A stretch of 19,652 nucleotides of DNA. Origin: Treponema sp. GTDB lineage: Bacteria > Spirochaetota > Spirochaetia > Treponematales > Breznakiellaceae. The stretch is from the NCBI GenBank assembly GCA_031275035.1, contig JAISPH010000175.1, positions 1-19,652 on the forward strand. The letters are read 5' to 3'. The translations under genes and the position numbers were made by a program. Positions within the stretch are counted from its first letter, which is position 1, and each line of letters opens with the position of its first letter. The notes under the pieces were generated by a model that worked only from the letters and a program-made list of their open reading frames with translations, did not search any database and was not told the DNA's origin. Shown here piece after piece: positions 13,481 to 19,652 of the stretch.

Positions 13481-13507
13481 GGCCTTAGGACAATCAAGGA
13501 GAATAAA

Positions 13508-14137
13508 ATGGTGGAAAGAAGGGCTGCCGCCCTGGCGGGCTTACTGGCGCTTTCGCTTGTATGCGCAACGGGGGCTTTTGCCCAGGTAACGGTGAGCGCC
13601 GGTTTTGCGCTGTCTTCTCTATCAGGTGTTGAGATGGAGGGACATACCGCTGATGTTAATGGGAAAGTCGGCGTCGGCGGTAATCTGTTCGTGGACTACC
13701 TTTTGCCGATAAGCATACCCCTGTCCCTGGGTTTTGAGGTGGGCGTGGACAGCGGATCGATAGAGGAGAAGAGCGGTGATTTTGAAGATACCGTTATTGC
13801 AATTCCCCTGCTGCTGAGGGCGGCCTACCACTTTGACCTGATGCCGAAACTCGACCTTTACCTTGTTGGTAAGATAGGTTATGTGCCCGGTATCTGGAAA
13901 GGGGATACTAAAGATGCCTTGGAAAGCATAGGCGTTGATATAGGCACTATCGGCGGCGTCGGCTTTGGGTTCGATCTCGGCGTCGCGTACTACTTCAATT
14001 CAAAACTTGGGCTTTTCGGGGAAGGGGGCTTTGACGCCTATTTGTTGCGTTCAAAAATTTCGGACAGCACCTTTAGCGCCACTTTAAAAGCGCCGTTTTA
14101 CAGGTTTTTAACGATAGGGGTCAGCGGCAAATTCTAA
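13508..14137 (+). CDS. Outer-membrane beta-barrel protein
   Basis: A 209-residue secreted protein. Residues 1-25 form a signal peptide (basic start, hydrophobic core LLALSLVCATGAFA) with a likely cut before Gln26. The mature part alternates hydrophobic and polar residues in repeated strands (VTVSAGFALSSL, GVGGNLFVDYLLP, SLGFEVGVDSG, IPLLLRAAYHFD, LDLYLVGKIGY, GFGFDLGVAYYFN, LGLFGEGGFDAYLL) and ends FYRFLTIGVSGKF, a terminal strand with the C-terminal Phe typical of BAM substrates. Eight strands are likely, as in small OmpW/OmpX-like barrels, but no exact family is assigned. ATG 13508 has AAGGAG seven bases upstream. It heads the envelope cluster. Confidence 0.85.
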   Translation: MVERRAAALAGLLALSLVCATGAFAQVTVSAGFALSSLSGVEMEGHTADVNGKVGVGGNLFVDYLLPISIPLSLGFEVGVDSGSIEEKSGDFEDTVIAIPLLLRAAYHFDLMPKLDLYLVGKIGYVPGIWKGDTKDALESIGVDIGTIGGVGFGFDLGVAYYFNSKLGLFGEGGFDAYLLRSKISDSTFSATLKAPFYRFLTIGVSGKF

Positions 14138-14182
14138 GCGCGGCCGGGGGCTTTGCGGATTAGCCCTGTACGGAGGAGATCT

Positions 14183-14983
14183 ATGGTTAAACCGGTTTCC
14201 CTTGCCATCCTGCTGTTCACGGGTATTGCGGCCTGGGCCCAAAACGTGGAAATAACGGTGGAAAGGGCCAGCAGCAGGGTATATTCGGGTTTCAGGGAAC
14301 ATATCTACATTGACGGCAAATCCATGCTAACCCTGTCTAACGGCGCCTCCGGTAAAATCTCGATCCCCCCGGGTGAGCATACGATACATGCCGAGTTGTA
14401 CACCATTAAGACCGGGACCCTGCGATTCAACGCCGGTTCCGGCGTTAAATTTGTCGTCACCCCCCATTCTCTGAGCAACTTTGTGATAGAACAGCGGGAT
14501 TCGGGGGCCGCGGCCGCGGCTACGGCGGCGGACAGGATGTCCCAGATTTTGGATGGAGCCGTGCCGGCCGCGCCCGTACCGGCCGCGCCGCCGCTGGACG
14601 GCAGTGTGGAAGCCACCCTGAATCGGGCGGCGAATGTCCTTATGGATAAAATTCCTTCCAGATCAAAAATAGCGATTGTCTATGTTACCGCCCGGGACCC
14701 GGAAATGTCGGAATTTATTTCCGGGGAACTGGAATTCATCATGGTGGGAAAGGGTTATACCCTGATTGATCGCAGCGAGCTGGACCGGATCCGCAAAGAG
14801 CAGGAATTTCAGATGTCCGGCGAGGTTGATGACAACCAAGCGGTCTCTATAGGTAAATTCGCCGGCGCGGATGTGATCATTACCGGCGCGGTTACCGGAT
14901 CGGGGGATCTGCGGCGGCTCCGCCTGCGGGCGCTCAGTACGGAAAGCGCGGCGGTGCTGGCTGCCGCCTCGGAAAGATACTAA
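14183..14983 (+). CDS. Exported CsgG/LpoB-like domain protein
   Basis: A 266-residue exported protein. The signal peptide covers residues 1-19 (LAILLFTGIAAWA, cut before Gln20). Residues 20-105 form a beta-rich domain (YIDGKSMLTLSNGASGKISIPPGEHTIHAEL, like PEGA-type surface domains). An Ala/Pro-rich linker spans about 108-138. Residues 158-266 form a CsgG/LpoB-like domain: SKIAIVYVTARDPEMSEFISGELEFIMV, then GYTLIDRSELDRIRKEQEFQMSGEVDD, then AVSIGKFAGADVIITGAVTG, then RLRLRALSTESAAVL. The order is typical of the CsgG-domain proteins of treponemes. ATG 14183 is preferred to the upstream in-frame TTG because GGAGGAG (14172-14178) lies five bases before it. CsgG relatives form secretion pores or activate envelope enzymes; which applies here is unknown. 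Confidence 0.85.
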   Translation: MVKPVSLAILLFTGIAAWAQNVEITVERASSRVYSGFREHIYIDGKSMLTLSNGASGKISIPPGEHTIHAELYTIKTGTLRFNAGSGVKFVVTPHSLSNFVIEQRDSGAAAAATAADRMSQILDGAVPAAPVPAAPPLDGSVEATLNRAANVLMDKIPSRSKIAIVYVTARDPEMSEFISGELEFIMVGKGYTLIDRSELDRIRKEQEFQMSGEVDDNQAVSIGKFAGADVIITGAVTGSGDLRRLRLRALSTESAAVLAAASERY

Positions 14984-15004
14984 CCGGGGGAATGGCTTTT
15001 GGGA

Positions 15005-15036
15005 CCGGCGCGGCGGTGGTACCGCCGGCGGACCGG
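15005..15036. repeat. GC-rich hairpin before the lipoprotein gene
   Basis: CGGCGGT (15011-15017), loop GGT, ACCGCCG (15021-15027) form a perfect stem, with CCGG/CCGG outer pairing (15005-15008 with 15033-15036). A run of eight A follows, which is the wrong base for a + strand terminator. It lies in the 97-base gap between two cluster genes and could lower read-through or protect RNA ends. Confidence 0.45.
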
Positions 15037-15080
15037 AAAAAAAATTGGCCGGTTCAAAACCCGGCGAGAGGAGAAACAGT

Positions 15081-15686
15081 ATGAAAGCTTTCTTTGTTTT
15101 TAGTTTGGTCCTGGCGCTGTCATTGTCAGGATGCGCAAGTGTGGCCGAGTCCGGCGGCGGATCCTCGTCCGGCCCTTCCAGGGGCAAGGGTTTAAGCGGC
15201 GTTCCTTCCTTTGTGAACGAGGCTTACCTGAACGCATCGGAGGACGTGCTTATCGGCGTCGGGACCTACAAAATCGGGAACGATATGTCCAAGATGGGAA
15301 CGGGTAAGACCTTTGGGGAAACAAGGGCCCGGGCCGACCTTTCCCGCCAGCTCCAGACCATTGTCAAGAACATGACGGAGGACTATACCGCCACAAGCGA
15401 GCTTGATCCCAGTGCCGCCCTTTCGTTCCAGCAGACCATAACCCAGACCCTGAGTAAATCCAATTTGAGGGGTGCGAGGACTATCCAAATGGATACCGAT
15501 GGTAACGGCCTCCTTTGGGTGGTGATGGAGTACAGCAAGTCCGCTGCCGCCGATGACGTGAATCAGGCCGTCAACGCCGCCAAACTTACGGTCCCCGCCG
15601 CCGCCGCGTTTAACGCCGGTGAGCGGATGGACGTGGCGTTCGCCAAAGAAGCGGGCGGCGGACCTGTCCCCGTGGGTGAGGAATAA
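15081..15686 (+). CDS. LPP20-like lipoprotein
   Basis: A 201-residue lipoprotein. The lipobox LSGC puts the lipidated Cys at 18 after a short hydrophobic core (AFFVFSLVLALSLSGC), followed by a Ser/Gly-rich linker. The LPP20-like domain runs about 38-163: VPSFVNEAYLNASEDVLIGVGTYKIG, then ETRARADLSRQLQTIVKNMTEDY, then the central SFQQTITQTLSKSNLRGARTIQ and WVVMEYSKS strands. This is the 'P.fV......d...GvG......A...A...L' layout of that family. The C-terminal 35 residues are Ala-rich and low-complexity. ATG 15081 is chosen over an in-frame ATG at 15045 because it starts the signal peptide and has GAGAGGAG upstream. Likely anchored in the outer membrane, facing the periplasm or the surface. Confidence 0.88.
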   Translation: MKAFFVFSLVLALSLSGCASVAESGGGSSSGPSRGKGLSGVPSFVNEAYLNASEDVLIGVGTYKIGNDMSKMGTGKTFGETRARADLSRQLQTIVKNMTEDYTATSELDPSAALSFQQTITQTLSKSNLRGARTIQMDTDGNGLLWVVMEYSKSAAADDVNQAVNAAKLTVPAAAAFNAGERMDVAFAKEAGGGPVPVGEE

Positions 15687-15871
15687 GCGGTTTAATGGGG
15701 GGCGCGGGTGGAAAACCCGCGGCGCGGAATGATATGCATGGCATGTTATTCCCGGCTTGTGTTTGAATTCCAGGGGTTTATGTTTAACGGCATAAACCCC
15801 GTCTTTGCGGCGGTGTTGCGCTTGCCTGTTGAATCCGGGTGGAAAAAACCTAATTGAAAAGATGTAATCGC
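15687..15871. repeat. Intergenic hairpins between two lipoprotein genes
   Basis: This 185-base gap contains two strong stems. CGCGGGT-GGAAA-ACCCGCG (15703-15721) is a perfect 7-bp stem with a purine loop. GGGGTTTATG-N8-CATAAACCCC (15773-15800) is a perfect 10-bp stem. Neither is followed by a T-run of four or more, although GTCTTT trails the second. The rest shows no gene. They may mark a transcript end, a processing point or a small repeat. Confidence 0.55.
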
Positions 15872-16717
15872 ATGAAAAATATACTTTTTTGCTCCCTGGC
15901 GTTCTTCGCGGTCCTTCCGCTGTGTTTTTCCTGCGCCGTTTCCGGTCCCACCGTGCAAAAGGCCCTCGGGGACGGGGAAACGCGGGTTCCGGCGCGGACG
16001 GTTCCGCCGGAAGAGGCGGTTTCACTGGAAGAATCGTTTGACAGCGGTTATTGGGTAACGAGGCCCCGGGACGGCGCCATTACGATTTTCGGTATCGCCG
16101 GCAGGCGGGGAAACCGCGTCGAATCCATACGGGAGGCCCTGGCGGACGCGGCCTGTAAAGCGGCCCTGTACCACGGCGTCCACGCGGAAAGCGTTGCCGT
16201 GTTGAATCAGGGCTCAGGCAATCTGGACTACTTTAGCGACTTCGATTACCGGATAGAACCGGTAAAAAGTCACGAGGCCTACATAGACGTTCTTGCCTTT
16301 GACGAAGACAAGGATATCCTCGAAAAAAACGGCGCGGTAATCGTGATGACCCGGTATGTGGGCGTTTCCGTTGTTCCCCCCTACGAGTCCCGTCTGGAAG
16401 AGGGCGTCCCTGTCTGGACAAAAAACCATATTCCCGCTATTCCCGGGTTTTTGGCGGGGGTGGGGCATTCAAGGAACAGGGGTTCGCTTCAAAAAACATG
16501 TGCGGCTTCCTATGAAGCGGCGATTGTCTCGCTTTTGCCGCTGCTGTCGGTAAGGGTTTCCAGTGAGGTTATTGATTCAGACGGCGCGGGCGCCGGTAAA
16601 CTGACAAGTAATGTTACAAACAGTGAAGGCGATCTGGTAAACGTGATGATTCTTGAGACATGGGTCGAGAAAAACACAAATTCTATCTGGACCCTTATAG
16701 CGGCAAAGGCGAAATGA
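15872..16717 (+). CDS. Divergent LPP20-like lipoprotein
   Basis: A 281-residue exported protein with a hydrophobic leader (NILFCSLAFFAVLPLCFSC) ending in a relaxed lipobox with Cys21 as the likely lipidated residue. Spirochaete lipoboxes are often loose, so lipidation is probable rather than certain. The body has two regions of the LPP20 style. About 60-190 contains YWVTRPRDGAITIFGIAGRRGNRVESIREALADAACKAALYHGV. About 195-281 contains PVWTKNHIPAIPGFLAGVGHSRNRGSLQKTCAASYEAAIVSLLPLLSVRVSSE, which repeats the 'P....G.GhS.......A...A...L' order and ends in ILETWVEKNTNSIWTLIAA. It may therefore be two related domains in tandem. The ATG at 15872 has no clear ribosome-binding site. Confidence 0.75.
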   Translation: MKNILFCSLAFFAVLPLCFSCAVSGPTVQKALGDGETRVPARTVPPEEAVSLEESFDSGYWVTRPRDGAITIFGIAGRRGNRVESIREALADAACKAALYHGVHAESVAVLNQGSGNLDYFSDFDYRIEPVKSHEAYIDVLAFDEDKDILEKNGAVIVMTRYVGVSVVPPYESRLEEGVPVWTKNHIPAIPGFLAGVGHSRNRGSLQKTCAASYEAAIVSLLPLLSVRVSSEVIDSDGAGAGKLTSNVTNSEGDLVNVMILETWVEKNTNSIWTLIAAKAK

Positions 16718-16817
16718 ATTATCAGGCCGCAAGGCGGAACGGCGGATTTCTCTTTGGGGAATCCGGGACGGAGACCGGCTGAAGGCAGGTTACAGACGGA
16801 ATGGATATGGAGATGAG
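16718..16817. repeat. 100-base gap with a small hairpin
   Basis: GGATTTC-N7-GGAATCC (about 16744-16764) forms a 7-bp stem with one wobble pair. No promoter or other gene is evident. The GGAGATGAG tract just before the ATG at 16818 is the ribosome-binding site of the next gene. Confidence 0.35.
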
Positions 16818-17828
16818 ATGAATAAGAATTTTATTACCGGGAAAAATATTTGTTTGCTTGTTTTGTTGGGCCTTGGAGGATTCGCGCGGGGAAACGCCCA
16901 AACAAAACCGGCGTGGGTGGACAATCCTTCCGCGGTGTATCCTGAGGGGGTTTATGTTTCGGCCACCGGCGCGGGGGCCGGCCGTCAGGATGCGGAAAGA
17001 AACGCCGTTACCGCGTTGGTTTCGTTTTTCAAACAGTCCGTATCGAGCAGGGTGAGCATTGTTGATACCGAACGGCAGATGAACGGCGCTTCTGTTTCAG
17101 AATCGAATATGAGCCTGTCTATCGAAACTTCCGCCGCACTGGACAACCTTATGGGCGCGGAGATCAAGGAAGTGTGGAACGATCCGGTAAACCAAATATG
17201 GTACGCGGCGGCGGTGATGGAAAAAAACAGATGCGCCGGCCTCTACGGCGCGGAACTGGATAAAACAACGGGGGAAATTCGGTCCCTCGTAGCGATGCCG
17301 GAGGGTCTTACATTTGAAGCGATTCCCCGGTGCCGGAGGGCGCGGGAACTGGCCGTCAAGGCCGATCTCTACGCCCTTGTGCTGTTTATGCTTGGCGGGC
17401 GCAGCCGCCAGGGGGAAATTTCCCTTCTGGCCGGGGAGGTAAACGCCGCGCTTGAGAAGGCAGGGAGCATACAGATCGACGTGCGGGTCAAAGGCGATTC
17501 GGACGGCCGTATCAGGGCGGCATTTGCCAATGCCCTTACCGCGGAAGGCTTTAAGACGGGGGGCCGCAATTCCCGTTTTGTCGTTGAGGCCGGCCTGTCC
17601 AGTTTTCCCGCCCCAAAGACCGTTTACTTCAACACCCGTTACGCGGTGGACGCGGTCTTGGTAGACACCGACACCGGCGCGGAGTTGTTTACTTTTAACA
17701 TAACGGGCCGCGAATCCCACCCCGCCAGCCAGGAAGACGCGGATAACCGCGTCTTGATTGGCGCCCAGCGAAAAATCAGCGAAGACTTCCCCGGGGCCCT
17801 GCGGGAATACATTGATTCAATGTACTGA
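16818..17828 (+). CDS. Exported LPP20-like protein
   Basis: A 336-residue protein with a signal peptide (residues 1-27, core ICLLVLLGLGGFARGNA, cut before Gln28; no lipobox). Immediately after it lies the LPP20 entry motif PAWVDNPSAVYPEGVYVSATGAGAGRQDAERNAVTALVSFF, with Trp33 and the AERNA..AL helix as seen in the family, followed by VNQIWYAAAVMEKNRCAGLY. Residues 155-336 add a helical region (CRRARELAVKADLYALVLFMLGG) and a beta-rich part (IQIDVRVKGDSDGRIRAAFANALTAEGFKTG) resembling the tail of larger LPP20/FlgT-like treponemal proteins. It is the last gene of the cluster. A long hairpin begins at its stop codon. Function unknown. Confidence 0.85.
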   Translation: MNKNFITGKNICLLVLLGLGGFARGNAQTKPAWVDNPSAVYPEGVYVSATGAGAGRQDAERNAVTALVSFFKQSVSSRVSIVDTERQMNGASVSESNMSLSIETSAALDNLMGAEIKEVWNDPVNQIWYAAAVMEKNRCAGLYGAELDKTTGEIRSLVAMPEGLTFEAIPRCRRARELAVKADLYALVLFMLGGRSRQGEISLLAGEVNAALEKAGSIQIDVRVKGDSDGRIRAAFANALTAEGFKTGGRNSRFVVEAGLSSFPAPKTVYFNTRYAVDAVLVDTDTGAELFTFNITGRESHPASQEDADNRVLIGAQRKISEDFPGALREYIDSMY

Positions 17829-17863
17829 GCTGGTTCCAAAATCGGTTATTTTGTCACCAGCTC
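17827..17863 (+). terminator. Candidate terminator hairpin overlapping the last stop codon
   Basis: GAGCTGGT (17827-17834) pairs with ACCAGCTC (17856-17863). After a TC/TC internal loop, CAAAAT (17837-17842) pairs with ATTTTG (17848-17853) around CGGTT. That gives 14 perfect pairs in one structure that includes two bases of the TGA stop (17826-17828). The tail TTGCGGTTTCTCTTTCTCC is pyrimidine-rich rather than a clean U-run, so intrinsic termination is likely but not textbook. Confidence 0.6.
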
Positions 17864-18202
17864 TTGCGGTTTCTCTCTTTCTCCTCCCCCGTGAAATTGC
17901 GGCCGTAAAATGCCGGGAAATTTACCGGCACAGACACACCGCAGTATCCAAGGCGAAACCGATGCCGGCATGGAGGCCGGTTGGGATGGATTCTGACGTT
18001 TTTGTTTCACAAAAACGTCAACTGGAAAATGGCATGGATGCGTCCCAACGCAAACGCGAAGCGTTTGCGAGCGCAATGGGATAGAGCGGAAATACCGCAG
18101 GCCCCCTGGCGCGGCCAGGGGGCCGAGGAATTGGAGCGATAGCCCGGTCCGGCGCGCCGCGCCGGATGCGCCCAAATTCGTAAGTATAATCGTGCAGGGA
18201 TA
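17864..18202. repeat. Hairpin array in convergent intergenic region
   Basis: There is no gene between the envelope cluster end and the capA 3' end. Successive inverted repeats are TGCCGG-N8-CCGGCA (17911-17930), the palindrome ATGCCGGCAT (17962-17971), a 12-bp stem (17994-18020), a 9-bp stem CGCAAACGC-GAA-GCGTTTGCG (18049-18069), a 10-bp stem GGCCCCCTGG-N5-CCAGGGGGCC (18100-18124), and a 9-bp palindrome (18148-18166). The third stem is TGACGTTTTTGT-TTC-ACAAAAACGTCA. Short coding frames through it lack ribosome-binding sites and are ignored. Confidence 0.75.
18141..18174. repeat. Copy B of dispersed intergenic motif
   Basis: AGCCCGGTCC (18141-18150) and GCGCCGGATGCGCCCA (18159-18174) are identical in 26 of 26 bases to the two parts of copy A at 12526-12554. 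The 8-base insert between them completes CCGGCGCG-C-CGCGCCGG (18149-18165), so this copy is the more symmetrical. It lies about 29 bases past the 3' end of capA, in a convergent gap like copy A. Confidence 0.8.
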
Positions 18203-19447
18203 CTACTCGTCCTCCGCGAAGGGGTTTTTGAGCAGGATGTTCCCCTGGGAAAAGACGTTTTCCGCCAGGGCGGTAAGCCAGGGGACGCTGATGTCTTTTC
18301 CCGCAAGCCGGAGCAGGTGTTTTTTCGCCAGGTCTTCGTTGTAGCGGGAAAGGGGGTAAACCCGGAAGCCGGTATAGTTTTGTTCGTAGTGGTTTACCGT
18401 GGGGATAATGCCCTCTTCTTCGATGCTTAACAGGGCGGCGAGTTTTTTTATTCGTATATACGCGAGGGCCCCCAGCTGGGTGGGGCCGGTCTCCTGGGCG
18501 GATAAAAAATTTCCCAAAGAATAAAAGCAGAGGGTCCTGCCGCCGTCCGGCTGTTCCAGGTACGAGTACCGCTGTACCACATGGGGGTGGTGGCCGATGA
18601 TCAGGTCCACATCAAGGCCGGCCAGGAAAAGGCCCAGCCGTTCCTGTTCCCCGCCCGCCGTATGCTGGTATTCCTGCCCCCAATGCATGGAGACAACCAG
18701 GAAATCGCAGAGGGGCCGCAGGGCGCCTATTTCTTTTTCCATGACCGGTTCATTGATGAGGGATACCAGGTAGGGTTTGTCCCTGGGTACCGCCAGGCCG
18801 TTTGTTCCGTAGGTGTAGGAAAGGAAGCCCACTTTTATGCCGTTTTTTTCGATAATAACTTTTTTGGTATCCCGGTCTTTCTGGGAGCGGTAGATGCCCA
18901 GGTAGTGAACGCCGGAAACCGTATCCCAGTAATCCATCGTCGCAAAGACCGCCCCCTCCCCCTTGTCCATTATGTGGTTGGTGGCGTGGTTCACCACGTC
19001 AAAACCGGCGGCCGTCAGGGCGGCCCCCGCCTCCTGGGGGGTATTGAAGCGGGGATAGCCGGAGAATCCGTATGCCCCCCCTCCCAGCAAGGTTTCCTGG
19101 TTGATAAAGGCAATATCCGCGGGTTCAATAAAGGACTTTATTTCATCGTAATAGCCGGTAAAATCGTAGGCCCCGGTTTTGGAATCCGGCCGGATCATGA
19201 CATTGTGGAACAGGTTGTCCCCCGCCGCCACCAGCGTCAGGTATTGGGCTTTGGGGGCGTTTTCGGCGGGTTTATCCCCGGCATCGTTTTCCGGGGATTC
19301 GGTTTCTTCGGCGGCCCGCTCCCCCGGGGCCGCCGTATCCGGCCCGTTTTCCCCAGGCCCCGCCGGGGGATGGGGGACCGGCGCCTTTCCCCCGAAAAAA
19401 GAGAGGATACCGAAGAGCAGGAGAAAAACAAACGCCGCCTTCGCCAT
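18203..19447 (-). CDS. CapA-family exported metallophosphatase-like protein
   Basis: A 414-residue protein with an N-terminal membrane anchor or uncleaved signal (AFVFLLLFGILSFFGG, residues 5-20), a Pro/Glu-rich disordered segment (about 22-66), and a CapA/PgsA-type domain with a calcineurin-like fold (about 68-370). Motifs in order are AAGDNLFHN (Asp77, His81), FINQET (Asn116, Glu118), NHATNHIMDKG (Asn153, His154, Asn157, His158, Asp161), FLSYTYGTNG, SMHWGQEY and IIGHHPHVVQ. CapA proteins are known from poly-gamma-glutamate capsule systems, but single CapA genes without capB or capC are common and their substrate is mostly unknown. No capB or capC neighbour is in the window. The start at 19445-19447 lacks a Shine-Dalgarno. 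Confidence 0.92.
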   Translation of the reverse strand: MAKAAFVFLLLFGILSFFGGKAPVPHPPAGPGENGPDTAAPGERAAEETESPENDAGDKPAENAPKAQYLTLVAAGDNLFHNVMIRPDSKTGAYDFTGYYDEIKSFIEPADIAFINQETLLGGGAYGFSGYPRFNTPQEAGAALTAAGFDVVNHATNHIMDKGEGAVFATMDYWDTVSGVHYLGIYRSQKDRDTKKVIIEKNGIKVGFLSYTYGTNGLAVPRDKPYLVSLINEPVMEKEIGALRPLCDFLVVSMHWGQEYQHTAGGEQERLGLFLAGLDVDLIIGHHPHVVQRYSYLEQPDGGRTLCFYSLGNFLSAQETGPTQLGALAYIRIKKLAALLSIEEEGIIPTVNHYEQNYTGFRVYPLSRYNEDLAKKHLLRLAGKDISVPWLTALAENVFSQGNILLKNPFAEDE

Positions 19448-19455
19448 ATCAAGGA

Positions 19456-19484
19456 ATCTTATACCTTGTTTGCCGGGGTTTCAA
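19456..19484 (-). promoter_or_regulatory. Candidate promoter for the CapA-family gene
   Basis: On the minus strand, TTGAAA (bases 19479-19484) and TAAGAT (19456-19461) are separated by 17 bases, a fair sigma-70 pattern. An overlapping TATAAG has a 15-base spacer. The predicted start of transcription falls within a few bases of the ATG at 19447, and no ribosome-binding site lies between them, so the message could be leaderless if this is the true promoter. Confidence 0.4.
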
Positions 19485-19555
19485 TGTTGCGCGTTTGCCG
19501 GCGAACCGGGCGGAACCCTAAAAGGCGGCCGGCATTGTGCGGGACAACTTTTGAA

Positions 19556-19631
19556 GGGGGGGCCCGTTTCTATGCGGATTTACGCTGTAGCCGCGCCCGC
19601 TTCGCGGCCGCGCCGCCGGTCTGGCCCCCCC
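19556..19631. repeat. Long-range GC inverted repeat at the window edge
   Basis: GGGGGGGCC (19556-19564) can pair with GGCCCCCCC (19623-19631) over 9 bases. They enclose the inner inverted repeat CCGCG/CGCGG within 19591-19606 and other GC palindromes. It lies upstream of the CapA-family gene. The sequence between 19448 and 19652 shows no gene I can support, only short frames lacking a ribosome-binding site. Confidence 0.45.
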
Positions 19632-19652
19632 TTGGCTCCATAGTCCTCACGG

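Noticed and set aside
17846..18175. 109-residue minus-strand ORF in the gap before capA
   Set aside because: It runs through the hairpin array and is low in conserved-protein character. Its start lies in the shared repeat motif, like the minus-strand ORF that starts in the 12.5-kb array, so it is a by-product of the repeat.
19571..19641. Short minus-strand frame (23 residues) at the right edge
   Set aside because: It remains open to the edge and could be the end of an outside gene, but it is too short and compositionally biased to support.
19179..19643. 154-residue plus-strand frame overlapping the capA 5' end
   Set aside because: It is antisense to capA, with low-complexity Pro/Ser/Gly sequence and no ribosome-binding site.

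Overview
The window is a chromosomal segment of a Gram-negative-type (diderm) bacterium, most likely a Treponema-like spirochaete. Pointers are the uninterrupted S10/spc/alpha ribosomal protein block with zinc-binding S14, no adk, map or infA between secY and rpmJ, rpsD before rpoA, and a downstream run of exported CsgG-like and LPP20-like proteins of a kind familiar from treponemes. The genus is an inference from gene content and protein character, not from a search.

Positions 1-12359 (+ strand) are one compact translation operon: end of rplW, then rplB-rpsS-rplV-rpsC-rplP-rpmC-rpsQ-rplN-rplX-rplE-rpsN-rpsH-rplF-rplR-rpsE-rpmD-rplO-secY-rpmJ-rpsM-rpsK-rpsD-rpoA-rplQ and a 62-residue zinc-ribbon protein. 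Most gaps are under 50 bases, with several stop/start overlaps. The exceptions hold predicted hairpins: rplF-rplR (133 b), secY-rpmJ (93 b), rpmJ-rpsM (67 b) and rpsM-rpsK (65 b). Four of the encoded ribosomal proteins (L24, S14, L36, S4) keep cysteine zinc sites, and S5 carries an unusual charged N-terminal extension of about 60 residues.

Positions 12360-12744 are non-coding: a run of 15 C, a hairpin repeat, and a 63-base periodic array. An XRE-type regulator (12745-13059, - strand) follows. Between it and the next + strand cluster is a 448-base AT-rich region with a near-consensus promoter (TTGACA, 17 b, TATGAT). A perfect 8-base inverted repeat covers its spacer, and related half-sites lie closer to the regulator. 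A possible 37-residue ORF and a hairpin lie between this promoter and the next gene.

Positions 13508-17828 (+) hold five exported proteins: a beta-barrel outer-membrane protein, a CsgG/LpoB-like protein, an LPP20-like lipoprotein, a second divergent lipoprotein, and a third LPP20-like periplasmic protein. They look like one envelope module of unknown function, possibly under the XRE regulator. A long hairpin overlaps the last stop codon. The 374 bases that follow hold a dense hairpin array sharing a two-part motif with the array at 12.5 kb; both arrays lie between convergent genes. A CapA-family metallophosphatase-like protein (18203-19447, -) closes the window. Its only visible promoter lies so close to the ATG that a leaderless message is possible.
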